Below are positions 1 through 7,317 of a DNA stretch of 64,000 bases, piece after piece (position 1 is the first letter of the stretch; each line of letters opens with the position of its first letter). Source of the stretch: JAAURB01 sp049649525 (lineage in GTDB: Bacteria > Cyanobacteriota > Cyanobacteriia > Cyanobacteriales > Microcoleaceae). Under the pieces are notes generated by a model that was given only the letters and a program-made list of their open reading frames with translations, was not told the DNA's origin and searched no databases. The position numbers and the translations under genes are program-made. The stretch covers positions 124,001 to 188,000 of the forward strand of contig JBARZE010000034.1 of NCBI GenBank assembly GCA_049649525.1, read 5' to 3'.

Positions 1-753
1 CATTTTGGGATTGGGGCCGATGGGGTAATTTTTGCCCTACCCGGAACCGCGACCACTGATTACACCATGCGAATTTATAATTCTGATGGATCTGAACCGG
101 AAATGTGCGGCAATGGCATCCGCTGTCTGGCTCATTTTATTGCTCAATTAGAAAATACTGTGACAGGGGGACAAGCACAACAGAAGCCTCTAACTTATCA
201 AATTAGCACCTTAGCCGGAGTAATCGCCCCTCAGTTACTCCCGGATGCTTTTGTGAAAGTGGATATGGGAGAACCCCGTTTACAGGCTCAAGAGATTCCC
301 ACAACCCTAGCCGCTGCGGCTGATAAAGTGATCGATGCTGACTTAGAGGTGGCTCAAACGTCTTGGCCCGTGACTTGTGTCAGCATGGGAAATCCCCACT
401 GTATTACGTTCGTCGAGGATGTGGCGGCGATTGCCTTAGAAACAATTGGCCCAAAATTTGAACACCATCCTGCTTTTGCTGAACGAACGAATACTGAATT
501 TATTCAGGTGGTGCGACCTGATTATATTAAAATGCGGGTATGGGAACGAGGTGCAGGCGCAACTTTAGCTTGCGGTACAGGGGCTTGTGCTGCGGTGGTC
601 GCGGGTGTATTGACAGGAAATTGCAACCGAGAGGCAACTGTCGAACTGCCCGGAGGATGTCTACAAATTGAATGGTCAGCAACAGATAACCATCTATTGA
701 TGACAGGCCCTGCCCAACGGGTATTTACGGGTCAATGGCAGCCTCAAGATTAA
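1..753 (+). CDS. dapF: Diaminopimelate epimerase, 5' end outside window
   Basis: Converts LL- to meso-diaminopimelate for lysine and peptidoglycan synthesis in the cytoplasm. The frame is open from base 1 and begins with HFGIGADGVI, a conserved DapF segment, so the true start lies upstream. The two catalytic cysteines are visible: one in EMCGNGIRC and the other in LACGTGACA near the C-terminus, with the family segment SMGNPHC between them. About 250 residues are present out of roughly 280 usual. An internal ATG at 67 is not the start, because conserved sequence precedes it. The next gene follows 35 bases downstream on the same strand. The identification is secure. Confidence 0.96.
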   Translation, partial: HFGIGADGVIFALPGTATTDYTMRIYNSDGSEPEMCGNGIRCLAHFIAQLENTVTGGQAQQKPLTYQISTLAGVIAPQLLPDAFVKVDMGEPRLQAQEIPTTLAAAADKVIDADLEVAQTSWPVTCVSMGNPHCITFVEDVAAIALETIGPKFEHHPAFAERTNTEFIQVVRPDYIKMRVWERGAGATLACGTGACAAVVAGVLTGNCNREATVELPGGCLQIEWSATDNHLLMTGPAQRVFTGQWQPQD

Positions 754-788
754 ACTGTGAAAAAATTTATTATTAAATACGGGAAAAT

Positions 789-1937
789 ATGGGTGGCGGA
801 ATCTATCTGATTCAAGATGACGATCAATTAGTTGAACTGATGGAACAGCCTTATGATTCCGAAGATCAGTTACAGGAGTTATTGGAGACTTATCCTAACT
901 TACTCGCGGGCGATGAAATTGATCGCAGTACTACCCGAAGATGGTTACTGATTTCGCGGGATGTGACGATTCCGCCTGAAGAAGATGCCGGAGGCCGTTG
1001 GTCGGTCGATCACCTGTTTTTAGATCAAGAAGCAATTCCGACCTTAGTAGAAGTTAAACGCAGTCACAATGCAGAAACTCGTCAAAAAATGATGGGTCAG
1101 ATGTTAGATTATGCGGCTAATGTGGGGGTTTACTGGCCAATGGAGTCTATTATTGCTCAGTTTGAAGCCAATTGCCGAGAACAAGGAAGCGATCCAGAAC
1201 AGATATTTGAAGCTTTTTTGGGGTCTGCAACCAATGAAGAACGATTTTGGCAGACGGTAAAAACGAATATTCAAGCCCGCAGAATTCGTTTGATTTTTGT
1301 GGCTGATGCCATTGCGCCTCCTCTACGGCGTATGGTTGAGTTTATTAATGAACAAACTGATCCGGTGGAAGTTTGGGCGCTAGAAATTAAACAATATGTT
1401 AGTGAAGAAGGAGTCAAAACGCTTGTTCCTCGATTAATTGGTCAAACTACTGAAGCCCAACAGCGAAAATTAAGCGCCACAGGTGAACGCCGACGCTGGG
1501 ATGAGGCTTCGTTTTTTGAGGAGTTGGAAAACCGTTGGGGCCGTGATGAGGCGGAAATTGCAGGTGTGGTTCATCGCTGGGTCAAACAACATCAACCTGA
1601 AGTTGAGATTCAGTGGGGAACAGGAGATATTTATGGTGGGTTTGCTGCCGTTACTTATTCAAAAGAAGGACGAAAACTGCATAAGTTATTTACAGTCGAT
1701 ATTTCTAGCCGCTTAGAAATATCCTCGAATCATTATGGTTATCAACCGCCGTTTGATACGCCGGAAACTTGGGTAGAATTAAGAAATCGATTCAGTTCGA
1801 TTGGGTTATCTTTGCCCGTGGAACGAACGGAGTTTAGAACGCCCTCTCTGAGTTTGTCTTCGGTTCAAGATCACTCTACATTACAGCAGGTATTGGATAC
1901 TTTTGATTGGGTTGTTTCTCAGATTCGTCAGGTTTAA
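789..1937 (+). CDS. Hypothetical protein with PD-(D/E)XK nuclease-like N-terminal half
   Basis: A 382-residue protein I do not recognise by name. Residues 26-40 (EDQLQELLETYPNLL) resemble the N-terminal helix of NucS/DUF91-type nucleases. Residues 72-90 carry an aspartate-rich strand (VDHLFLD) and then LVEVKRS, which fits the D...ExK active site of the PD-(D/E)XK fold (D74 or D79, E88, K90). The C-terminal half (about 220-382) matches nothing I know. There is no signal peptide or membrane segment, so it is probably cytoplasmic. It lies 35 bases after dapF and may be co-transcribed with it. A role in DNA repair or defence is inference from the fold-like motif. Confidence 0.75.
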   Translation: MGGGIYLIQDDDQLVELMEQPYDSEDQLQELLETYPNLLAGDEIDRSTTRRWLLISRDVTIPPEEDAGGRWSVDHLFLDQEAIPTLVEVKRSHNAETRQKMMGQMLDYAANVGVYWPMESIIAQFEANCREQGSDPEQIFEAFLGSATNEERFWQTVKTNIQARRIRLIFVADAIAPPLRRMVEFINEQTDPVEVWALEIKQYVSEEGVKTLVPRLIGQTTEAQQRKLSATGERRRWDEASFFEELENRWGRDEAEIAGVVHRWVKQHQPEVEIQWGTGDIYGGFAAVTYSKEGRKLHKLFTVDISSRLEISSNHYGYQPPFDTPETWVELRNRFSSIGLSLPVERTEFRTPSLSLSSVQDHSTLQQVLDTFDWVVSQIRQV

Positions 1938-2281
1938 TCGCAAAGGCAGAAGTTGATAACAGAGACTTTGGCTTCGAGTTTCGATAATACCGAGCGCAAG
2001 GAGGATTGACAATTATTACAAAATGTGGTAATAAATCATGAAACACTCTCAATGTTAGAGTTAGCGATTCCCTCAACTGCAGCAATATGTTAGTCAAAAG
2101 CTTTGTTGATTATTGTTTTCAGAACAATCGCGTTCTCGAGCATCTTTAGAAAAGTAGAAAAGTAATATTAAGATCATTACTTGGGTTGAGACACTCATCT
2201 CTATCAACTGTTAGAATGATAAAGATATATATGACGACAGAGGTTACGTTTTATTAATCTATTCAATATTTTAAGTGCTTA
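1938..2281. other. Intergenic region upstream of rsfS
   Basis: An AT-rich spacer of 344 bases. I see no convincing gene, tRNA or strong hairpin. It presumably holds the rsfS promoter. Confidence 0.5.
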
Positions 2282-2725
2282 ATGTTTGATCAAGCCAAAA
2301 CCCAATATGATTCATCTGCTTCAAATTCAGATCCCACTCAGTCTGAACTGGATCCAAGTTTAGCGGTTGCTGTGGTTGCAGCACAAGCCGCAGAAGATCG
2401 CAAAGCAGAAGACATCCTCATCCTCAAAGTATCCGAGGTGTCTTATCTGGCAGATTTCTTTGTGATTGCCACCGGCTTTTCCACAGTACAAGTCCGTGCT
2501 ATTTATCAAGCCGTCCTCAAGGCAGTTGAGTCAGAATTAGATCGAGTTCCGGTGAGTATTGAAGGACAAGCAGAAGGAGTCTGGACACTCATTGATTATG
2601 GGGATGTGGTGATCCATTTACTTCTCCCTGAAGAACGAGAATTTTATAACCTAGAGGCATTCTGGGGACACGCAGAAAAGATCGATCACATCAACATCGA
2701 AATTAAGGCAACAACAGAACCGTAA
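2282..2725 (+). CDS. rsfS: Ribosome silencing factor RsfS (Iojap family)
   Basis: Binds ribosomal protein L14 and blocks joining of the subunits, lowering translation during starvation. The 147-residue protein has the Iojap/DUF143 core from about residue 35: KAEDILILKVSEVSYLADFF, then VIATGFSTVQVRAI, and later WTLIDYGDVVIHLLLPEERE with YNLEAFW near the end. These are the conserved family blocks. An N-terminal extension of about 25 polar residues is common in cyanobacterial members. The CGLD27 and asparaginase genes follow on the same strand and could form one transcription unit, although the 132-base gap to the next gene leaves room for a separate promoter. Confidence 0.95.
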   Translation: MFDQAKTQYDSSASNSDPTQSELDPSLAVAVVAAQAAEDRKAEDILILKVSEVSYLADFFVIATGFSTVQVRAIYQAVLKAVESELDRVPVSIEGQAEGVWTLIDYGDVVIHLLLPEEREFYNLEAFWGHAEKIDHINIEIKATTEP

Positions 2726-2857
2726 TTTTGGGATTATGAGTGAAAAGACTACAGCAAATGCAGATCAAAAGTGAATCAATTCGTTATCATGAGGATTGTT
2801 TCTACACCCATTGTGATTAAATTTTTGCTTTAGATCTTTGAGCAACCAAACGTTAAC

Positions 2858-3376
2858 ATGACAATGAAAAACGTTTCTACTTCCGTCTGTCCAGTACCTC
2901 CAGAACAACGTCCCCTCAATGAATATCAAGAACTCGTTGAGTCTTGGTTTTATAGCTGGGTGACTCTAGCTTTACCTCAGTATCTGAAAAAATTAGCTTG
3001 GGTTTGGGGACTCAGTTGGCTCATTGTTGGGCCAGTAGCGGCGGCGAGTTTCCCACCGAGCAAGAAACTGTTACCGTTTTTGTTGAGCGCAGGAGCAGGA
3101 GCGAGTTTAATTCTCACCTTAGTTCTGATTCAATTGTATTTAGGTTGGTTCTATATCCGCTCTCGACTCAATAGCCCGACAGTTTTTTATGAAGAATCAG
3201 GCTGGTATGATGGTCAAACTTGGTTAAAAACCCCAGAATTTTTAGCCCAAGATCAGTTAATTTGTACTTACCAAGTTCATCCGTTATTTCAGCGCCTGCG
3301 ACGAACTTTTTATGGAATAGCCGGATTAATTACTCTGGGTGGATTAATCTCTATCTTGTCTTTAAACAAAATATGA
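2858..3376 (+). CDS. CGLD27 family (Ycf36/DUF1230) membrane protein
   Basis: A 172-residue protein of the CGLD27 family, known in plants and algae as a conserved green-lineage gene and in some plastids as Ycf36. Its biochemical role is not settled. The N-terminus has the family signature CPVPPEQRPLNEYQEL. Two or three hydrophobic segments follow: about residues 45-62 (VWGLSWLIVGPVAAASF), 70-92 (FLLSAGAGASLILTLVLIQL), and a short one at the C-terminus (IAGLITLGGLISILSL). Between them is the conserved WYDGQTWLKTPEFLAQDQL. Its stop overlaps the start of the asparaginase gene by four bases (ATGA), which implies translational coupling. Confidence 0.9.
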   Translation: MTMKNVSTSVCPVPPEQRPLNEYQELVESWFYSWVTLALPQYLKKLAWVWGLSWLIVGPVAAASFPPSKKLLPFLLSAGAGASLILTLVLIQLYLGWFYIRSRLNSPTVFYEESGWYDGQTWLKTPEFLAQDQLICTYQVHPLFQRLRRTFYGIAGLITLGGLISILSLNKI

Positions 3377-4326
3377 CACGGGCAAAACGCACACAAACAG
3401 CAGAATTACAGGTCAGACTCCTTCGCGAAGGAATTACAGAAGCCACTCATCACGTTCAAGCAGCGGTTTGCGATCACCGAGGACGGTTATTATCCGTGGC
3501 TGGAAACCCAGACACCGTTACATTTGTGCGTTCCGCCCTTAAACCTTTTCAAGCTTTGGCTGTGGCCAAAACAGGGACACTCGAACGGTATGAATTAACC
3601 GATCTCGATTTAGCCATTATCTGTAGTTCCCATCAAGGTCGCATTGAGCAAGCTCGGCAAGCTTTTAATATTCTTTGGCGGTGTGATGTGGCTCCCGCTC
3701 AGCTTCACTGTCCCACACCCAGTGGCAAAAAAAGCCCGCTACAACATGGTTGCTCTGGAAAACACGCTGGGATGTTGGCGATTTGTCAGCAACGACATTG
3801 GCCGCTGGAAACTTATTTAGAACGCAAACACCCCGTACAACAGTTGATTTTGTCTATTGTGGCAGAGTTATTAAAGATTCCACCAGATGAATTTATTGGG
3901 GCGCGCGATGACTGTGGTGCGCCGACTTATTACATGGAATTGGGTCAAATGGCCTGGTTATATGCTCAATTAGCGTCTGGGAAAAGCTTGGATATGGAAC
4001 GGATTGTTCGAGCCATGACCCATCATCCGGCAATGGTGGCGGGAGAGGGACGCTTTGATACAGACATTATGCGCTTGAGTGAAGGGAAACTCGTCAGTAA
4101 ATCTGGCGCAGAAGGAATTCAATGTATCGGGGTTGTGGGGGAAGGAATGGGATTAGCCATCAAAGTTTTAGATGGAGCTAAACGAGCTAAATATGCGGTC
4201 GCAATTCATCTATTAAAACAAATGGGTTGGATTAGTCCGACAGAAGCCGACACTTTAGCAGAACAATATATCAGCCTCAGTGAGTTTAAACGCTTAGATG
4301 TGGTGGGTGAATTGTCTATGATTTAG
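3373..4326 (+). CDS. L-asparaginase II family protein
   Basis: A 317-residue member of the Asparaginase_II family, expected to hydrolyse asparagine to aspartate and ammonia in the cytoplasm. Recognisable blocks are FVRSALKPFQALAVAKTG, the segment IICSSHQGR, LQHGCSGKHAGMLA, and DDCGAPTYYMELGQMAWLYA. The start is placed at the ATG at 3373, which overlaps the stop of the preceding gene. The frame stays open upstream to 3220, but that part lies wholly inside the CGLD27 gene and lacks family sequence. No signal peptide is present. The initiator tRNA lies about 100 bases downstream with its own promoter. Confidence 0.92.
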   Translation: MTRAKRTQTAELQVRLLREGITEATHHVQAAVCDHRGRLLSVAGNPDTVTFVRSALKPFQALAVAKTGTLERYELTDLDLAIICSSHQGRIEQARQAFNILWRCDVAPAQLHCPTPSGKKSPLQHGCSGKHAGMLAICQQRHWPLETYLERKHPVQQLILSIVAELLKIPPDEFIGARDDCGAPTYYMELGQMAWLYAQLASGKSLDMERIVRAMTHHPAMVAGEGRFDTDIMRLSEGKLVSKSGAEGIQCIGVVGEGMGLAIKVLDGAKRAKYAVAIHLLKQMGWISPTEADTLAEQYISLSEFKRLDVVGELSMI

Positions 4327-4375
4327 CGGTTGCAGTGTAATATTGCTGGTACTTCAACTTTTTTTTGAATTAAGG

Positions 4376-4405
4376 TTGCCAAAAATAGAAACTTCGCGTT
4401 ATACT
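4376..4405 (+). promoter_or_regulatory. Sigma-70-type promoter for the initiator tRNA
   Basis: A -35 box TTGCCA (4376-4381) and a -10 box TATACT (4400-4405) are separated by 18 bases. The predicted start would lie about 10 bases before the mature tRNA end. The placement fits, but no transcript data are available. Confidence 0.6.
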
Positions 4406-4422
4406 AGATAGGCAGTGAACAA

Positions 4423-4499
<77 letters not shown>

Positions 4500-4506
4500 A
4501 ATAAAT

Positions 4507-4545
4507 ATTAAAGCCTTATGGAATATAGTTCTGTAGGGCTTTAAT
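4507..4545. terminator. Hairpin after the initiator tRNA
   Basis: A nine-base inverted repeat, ATTAAAGCC (4507-4515) with GGCTTTAAT (4537-4545), begins eight bases after the tRNA. There is only a short T-rich run after it, so termination is likely but not certain. Confidence 0.55.
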
Positions 4546-4931
4546 ACTATTTACAACAAAAATTTTCGGGGCCATCGAAGTTCTTGTGTCTGATCGCTTT
4601 GCTTGAAACTCATGTAGATCTACAGACTTGTCAGTCACACACTGCATGACCCGCGACAAACGTTATCGTGACCTCTTATTTGACTTTCTGAGGCGACACT
4701 ATCATACTTCATACTTCTAGCTGACCTCTAGCTTTTAACAAATTATTACGGCTAGTCGTTAATTTGTACTATTGATACAATATAAATATTTTTCGCCGCG
4801 AGCAGCGATTAAATAAACTTTATCATCATTGACGATAAAACGCTTTGAATTCAGTAATTTAATCAACAAAGCTGAAAACAAAAATCTAGATAATTATCAT
4901 ATTAATTGAGAGATTTATCCTAGACTTCATC
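4546..4931. other. Intergenic region with a possible coding fragment on the reverse strand
   Basis: A spacer of 386 bases. On the reverse strand, bases 4759-4893 read without a stop for about 44 codons and include RFIVNDDKVYLIAARGEKYL, which looks protein-like. There is no ATG start, and I recognise no family. It may be the end of a decayed gene. Nothing else is visible here. Confidence 0.3.
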
Positions 4932-5744
4932 TTACTTTTGAACCGGAGTAGATATCGGTTTTGGGGGTAATGGTAAATCTTTCACTTTCATCGCTTGTAA
5001 TTGTCGAACCACTAAAATTAATCGCTTGAGATGAGGTTTAATCACTGTTTGATTTTCTTCAAAAAGTTGACTGAGTTTAGATTGTTGTTCTGTCGTTAGG
5101 GTATGATGCCGCAACTGTTGAATAACAGTTTCTAATTCAGATAACCGAGCTTGTAATAATTCTGGTTGAGCCGTAGTTAATGTGAAACGCTCTTCTAATT
5201 CATGATGAAATTGATGTTTAAGATTATTAATTGCTGTTGAAAGTTGATTTTGCATGGTCTCAATAGAGTCTCTTAATACAGCCACTTCTTTACTCGTATA
5301 AGCTGACTCTAACGCAGCCTGACGCGGCATTTCCTCTAGCTGATATTGTAAAGCCTCTACTTCATTAATCAGTTGTTGTCGTAATCCCAAAATGACTTTA
5401 ACTGCATTAGATTCTAACTGTTCAATAGATTGTTCAACTGCAATAAATTGGGCTTTATTCTGTTGAACTTGTTGACCCAGGCGATAACGATTTGCGGCAT
5501 TAAACGATAAGGCAACCGTGAGCGGTGCAACACTATAAATTGCTTGACCCGAAAGCGCCACAACTACAGATCCCAAAGCTGAACTAATTAAAGAGACTAA
5601 CTCAGCCCAGTCTAACCAGTTGCGCTGCTGTAGACTATCGAATATAGGATTGGCTTTAAAAGAGCGAGTTTGAGGCAGGGAATAGTCTGTTTCATGGTCT
5701 AGATGAGCCTGATTTGTCTGTGAAATCTGAGGAATGATAGTCAT
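4932..5744 (-). CDS. Hypothetical coiled-coil membrane-associated protein
   Basis: A 270-residue protein of unknown function. After a polar N-terminus there is a hydrophobic stretch at about residues 44-85 (WAELVSLISSALGSVVVALS, then QAIYSVAPLTVALSF) that could form a membrane hairpin. From about residue 95 to 250 the sequence is rich in Q, E, L and K with heptad-like spacing (for example VEALQYQLEEMPRQAALESA), which suggests a long coiled coil. Similar short-anchor coiled-coil proteins are common in cyanobacteria and are mostly uncharacterised. The C-terminus is proline-rich. No operon partner is evident. Confidence 0.75.
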   Translation of the reverse strand: MTIIPQISQTNQAHLDHETDYSLPQTRSFKANPIFDSLQQRNWLDWAELVSLISSALGSVVVALSGQAIYSVAPLTVALSFNAANRYRLGQQVQQNKAQFIAVEQSIEQLESNAVKVILGLRQQLINEVEALQYQLEEMPRQAALESAYTSKEVAVLRDSIETMQNQLSTAINNLKHQFHHELEERFTLTTAQPELLQARLSELETVIQQLRHHTLTTEQQSKLSQLFEENQTVIKPHLKRLILVVRQLQAMKVKDLPLPPKPISTPVQK

Positions 5745-5876
5745 AGCTAACTCAAAATAGAAAAATTAGTGTATTTAACGCCCGGTTCAAATAGTTGTTT
5801 GACTTAACTCTAGTTTGCCACACTCTCAAAAGTAAGACCTGCTATGATAATAAACAGCTACATATCTGCTATTTGC

Positions 5877-6011
5877 ATGAAACCCAACTCAGAAACTCCT
5901 AAGCCTAAAATTCGTCCTATTCTTAGCGGCATCCTATTTGTTTTTCTTGTGGTGTTTATCAGCTTTCTCTCACTCAACTTAATTCAGGCATTGATTCAAA
6001 AGTTTGCATGA
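5877..6011 (+). CDS. Small single-pass membrane protein (44 residues)
   Basis: An open frame of 44 codons from ATG at 5877. The first 15 residues are polar and basic (MKPNSETPKPKIRP). They are followed by a continuous hydrophobic helix, ILSGILFVFLVVFISFLSL, and a short tail ending in IQKFA. This layout is typical of cyanobacterial small membrane proteins. It sits alone between two reverse-strand genes. I do not recognise a family, and no ribosome binding site stands out. Confidence 0.5.
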   Translation: MKPNSETPKPKIRPILSGILFVFLVVFISFLSLNLIQALIQKFA

Positions 6012-6021
6012 CAACTCGATT

Positions 6022-6315
6022 TCATTGTAAATATTTACGAACTTGATACTTATTACTCTGAGCTATTGGTATACTCAGATTTCCCATTTGCTTGTCGAGT
6101 CGTTCGATTTCGGCTTGGGGTACAGCATCCCAATCTTGTTGAGATTGCCAACGAATCACTAAAATCACCCGTTCTGTATCGGGGTCAATCCAAACTTCTT
6201 TTCCTAAAAATCCTTTAAACTGTTTAAGGCCTTCTGTCCAGATTTCTTTGTCTCGTTCAATAAAAGCATTGCGTTGTCTGGGGGGAACATCAAATTCTAA
6301 CCATTCAATAACCAT
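6022..6315 (-). CDS. TIGR03792 family protein (antibiotic-monooxygenase-like fold)
   Basis: A small protein of about 97 residues that looks like the cyanobacterial family TIGR03792, related to the dimeric alpha/beta-barrel (ABM) fold. The visible signature is MVIEWLEFDVPP at the start, then the motif RDKEIWTEGLKQFKGFLGKE and VILVIRWQSQQDWDAVP. The function is unknown. I chose the ATG at 6315 because the family usually begins MVIEWL; another ATG at 6336 would add seven residues. There is no signal peptide or membrane segment. The gene ends 10 bases beyond the stop of the small membrane ORF on the other strand. Confidence 0.8.
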   Translation of the reverse strand: MVIEWLEFDVPPRQRNAFIERDKEIWTEGLKQFKGFLGKEVWIDPDTERVILVIRWQSQQDWDAVPQAEIERLDKQMGNLSIPIAQSNKYQVRKYLQ

Positions 6316-6577
6316 AAAGTTTTGAGTATTAATCATTATTGACAACTTGATCTGTATTACTTTATCACTTTATGCTGTTTAATCAGCCACAATAAATTTA
6401 TTGTCAATTGATTAATTATCAGAGCTTTGTAGCGCTTTAATTGCTTTTTTTTTTGTATATAAAATACTAAATTAGTCAATACTCCAGAGTTGACTCAGAT
6501 GATTAACTGATCCTAGGAATACTGACTAAATTATATCTTTTCTATGAAATTGTAAAAATTCAATCCATCACTTTTTA

Positions 6578-7102
6578 CTACTTCTTGAGATACTGTCCCG
6601 CTAAACGCATTGCATCTGTAATATCGACATCTCCGTCTCCATCAGCATCTAGAAAACCACTTAAAACAGGATTATTTCCCCGCCCCGGACTGCGAGTGTT
6701 GGTTCCTGTTTGTAATAAGTTCAATACGACAGGGACTAGAACGGGTAGTAAACTCATTAATGTACTGGTGTTGATTCCTGTACGTTGTGAGATTGCATTA
6801 GCGACTTGTTCCTGTTGCTGAGGTGAAAAAAGCTGGTTAACTGCTGCTTGAGAACTTCCTGTTCCACCGTATTGATTAACAACTGCTTGGACTGATTCTT
6901 GTCCATTATTAAGCCGTTTTTGTTGTAGGGAAGAACGAACATAACCCCCTAACATTGACATCGCAGCCTCAGTCGTCTGGGGTGAAACTCCGGCATTATT
7001 GGTCACCCGCTGAACGGTATTCAAAATACCATCTAACTGACCTGTGTTCGCTTGTAAGTCGGGGTCACTCAGTGCGCTAACAATTTGATCAAACAGTCCC
7101 AT
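6578..7102 (-). CDS. DUF937 domain protein with C-terminal calcium-loop motif
   Basis: A 174-residue protein with a DUF937/YidB-like N-terminal part (MGLFDQIVSALSDPDLQANT, then a conserved TTEAAMSMLGGYVRSSLQ) and a hydrophobic stretch at about 115-130 (LMSLLPVLVPVVLNLLQ). The function of DUF937 is not settled. The C-terminus ends in LDADGDGDVDITDAMRLAGQ. Here D-A-D-G-D-G-D-V-D-I-T-D has acidic residues at all of positions 1, 3, 5, 7, 9 and 12 of an EF-hand or dockerin-type calcium loop. No signal peptide is apparent. The combination with a calcium loop is worth noting; calcium binding is inference. Confidence 0.8.
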   Translation of the reverse strand: MGLFDQIVSALSDPDLQANTGQLDGILNTVQRVTNNAGVSPQTTEAAMSMLGGYVRSSLQQKRLNNGQESVQAVVNQYGGTGSSQAAVNQLFSPQQQEQVANAISQRTGINTSTLMSLLPVLVPVVLNLLQTGTNTRSPGRGNNPVLSGFLDADGDGDVDITDAMRLAGQYLKK

Positions 7103-7248
7103 AGCTACAGATTTGGATATTAATAAATCCTTCCCCCCTAGTCTACAACAGAACTCTGAAAAAAATTGCTCGAAACTTCAGAAATCTTCCGCAAGAGGGA
7201 GTGATTCAAGCGCAACACTATATGCGTAGATGCACCCTGATTTTGTCA

Positions 7249-7279
7249 CCCTCAGCTTAAAGTAAACTGAGGGCTTTTT
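7249..7279 (+). terminator. Strong intrinsic terminator without an upstream forward gene
   Basis: CCCTCAG (7249-7255) pairs with CTGAGGG (7267-7273) and is followed by CTTTTT on the forward strand. Both neighbours are reverse-strand genes. It could act on the reverse strand for the channel gene, but the T run favours forward termination, which suggests an unannotated short forward RNA. Confidence 0.65.
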
Positions 7280-7317
7280 GTTGATTAGGCAAGATTCAGT
7301 AGCATCATATGATGGCT

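Noticed and set aside
3220..3372. Upstream extension of the asparaginase frame
   Set aside because: The bases belong to the CGLD27 gene in another frame, and the extension has no family sequence. ATG 3373 fits the four-base overlap.
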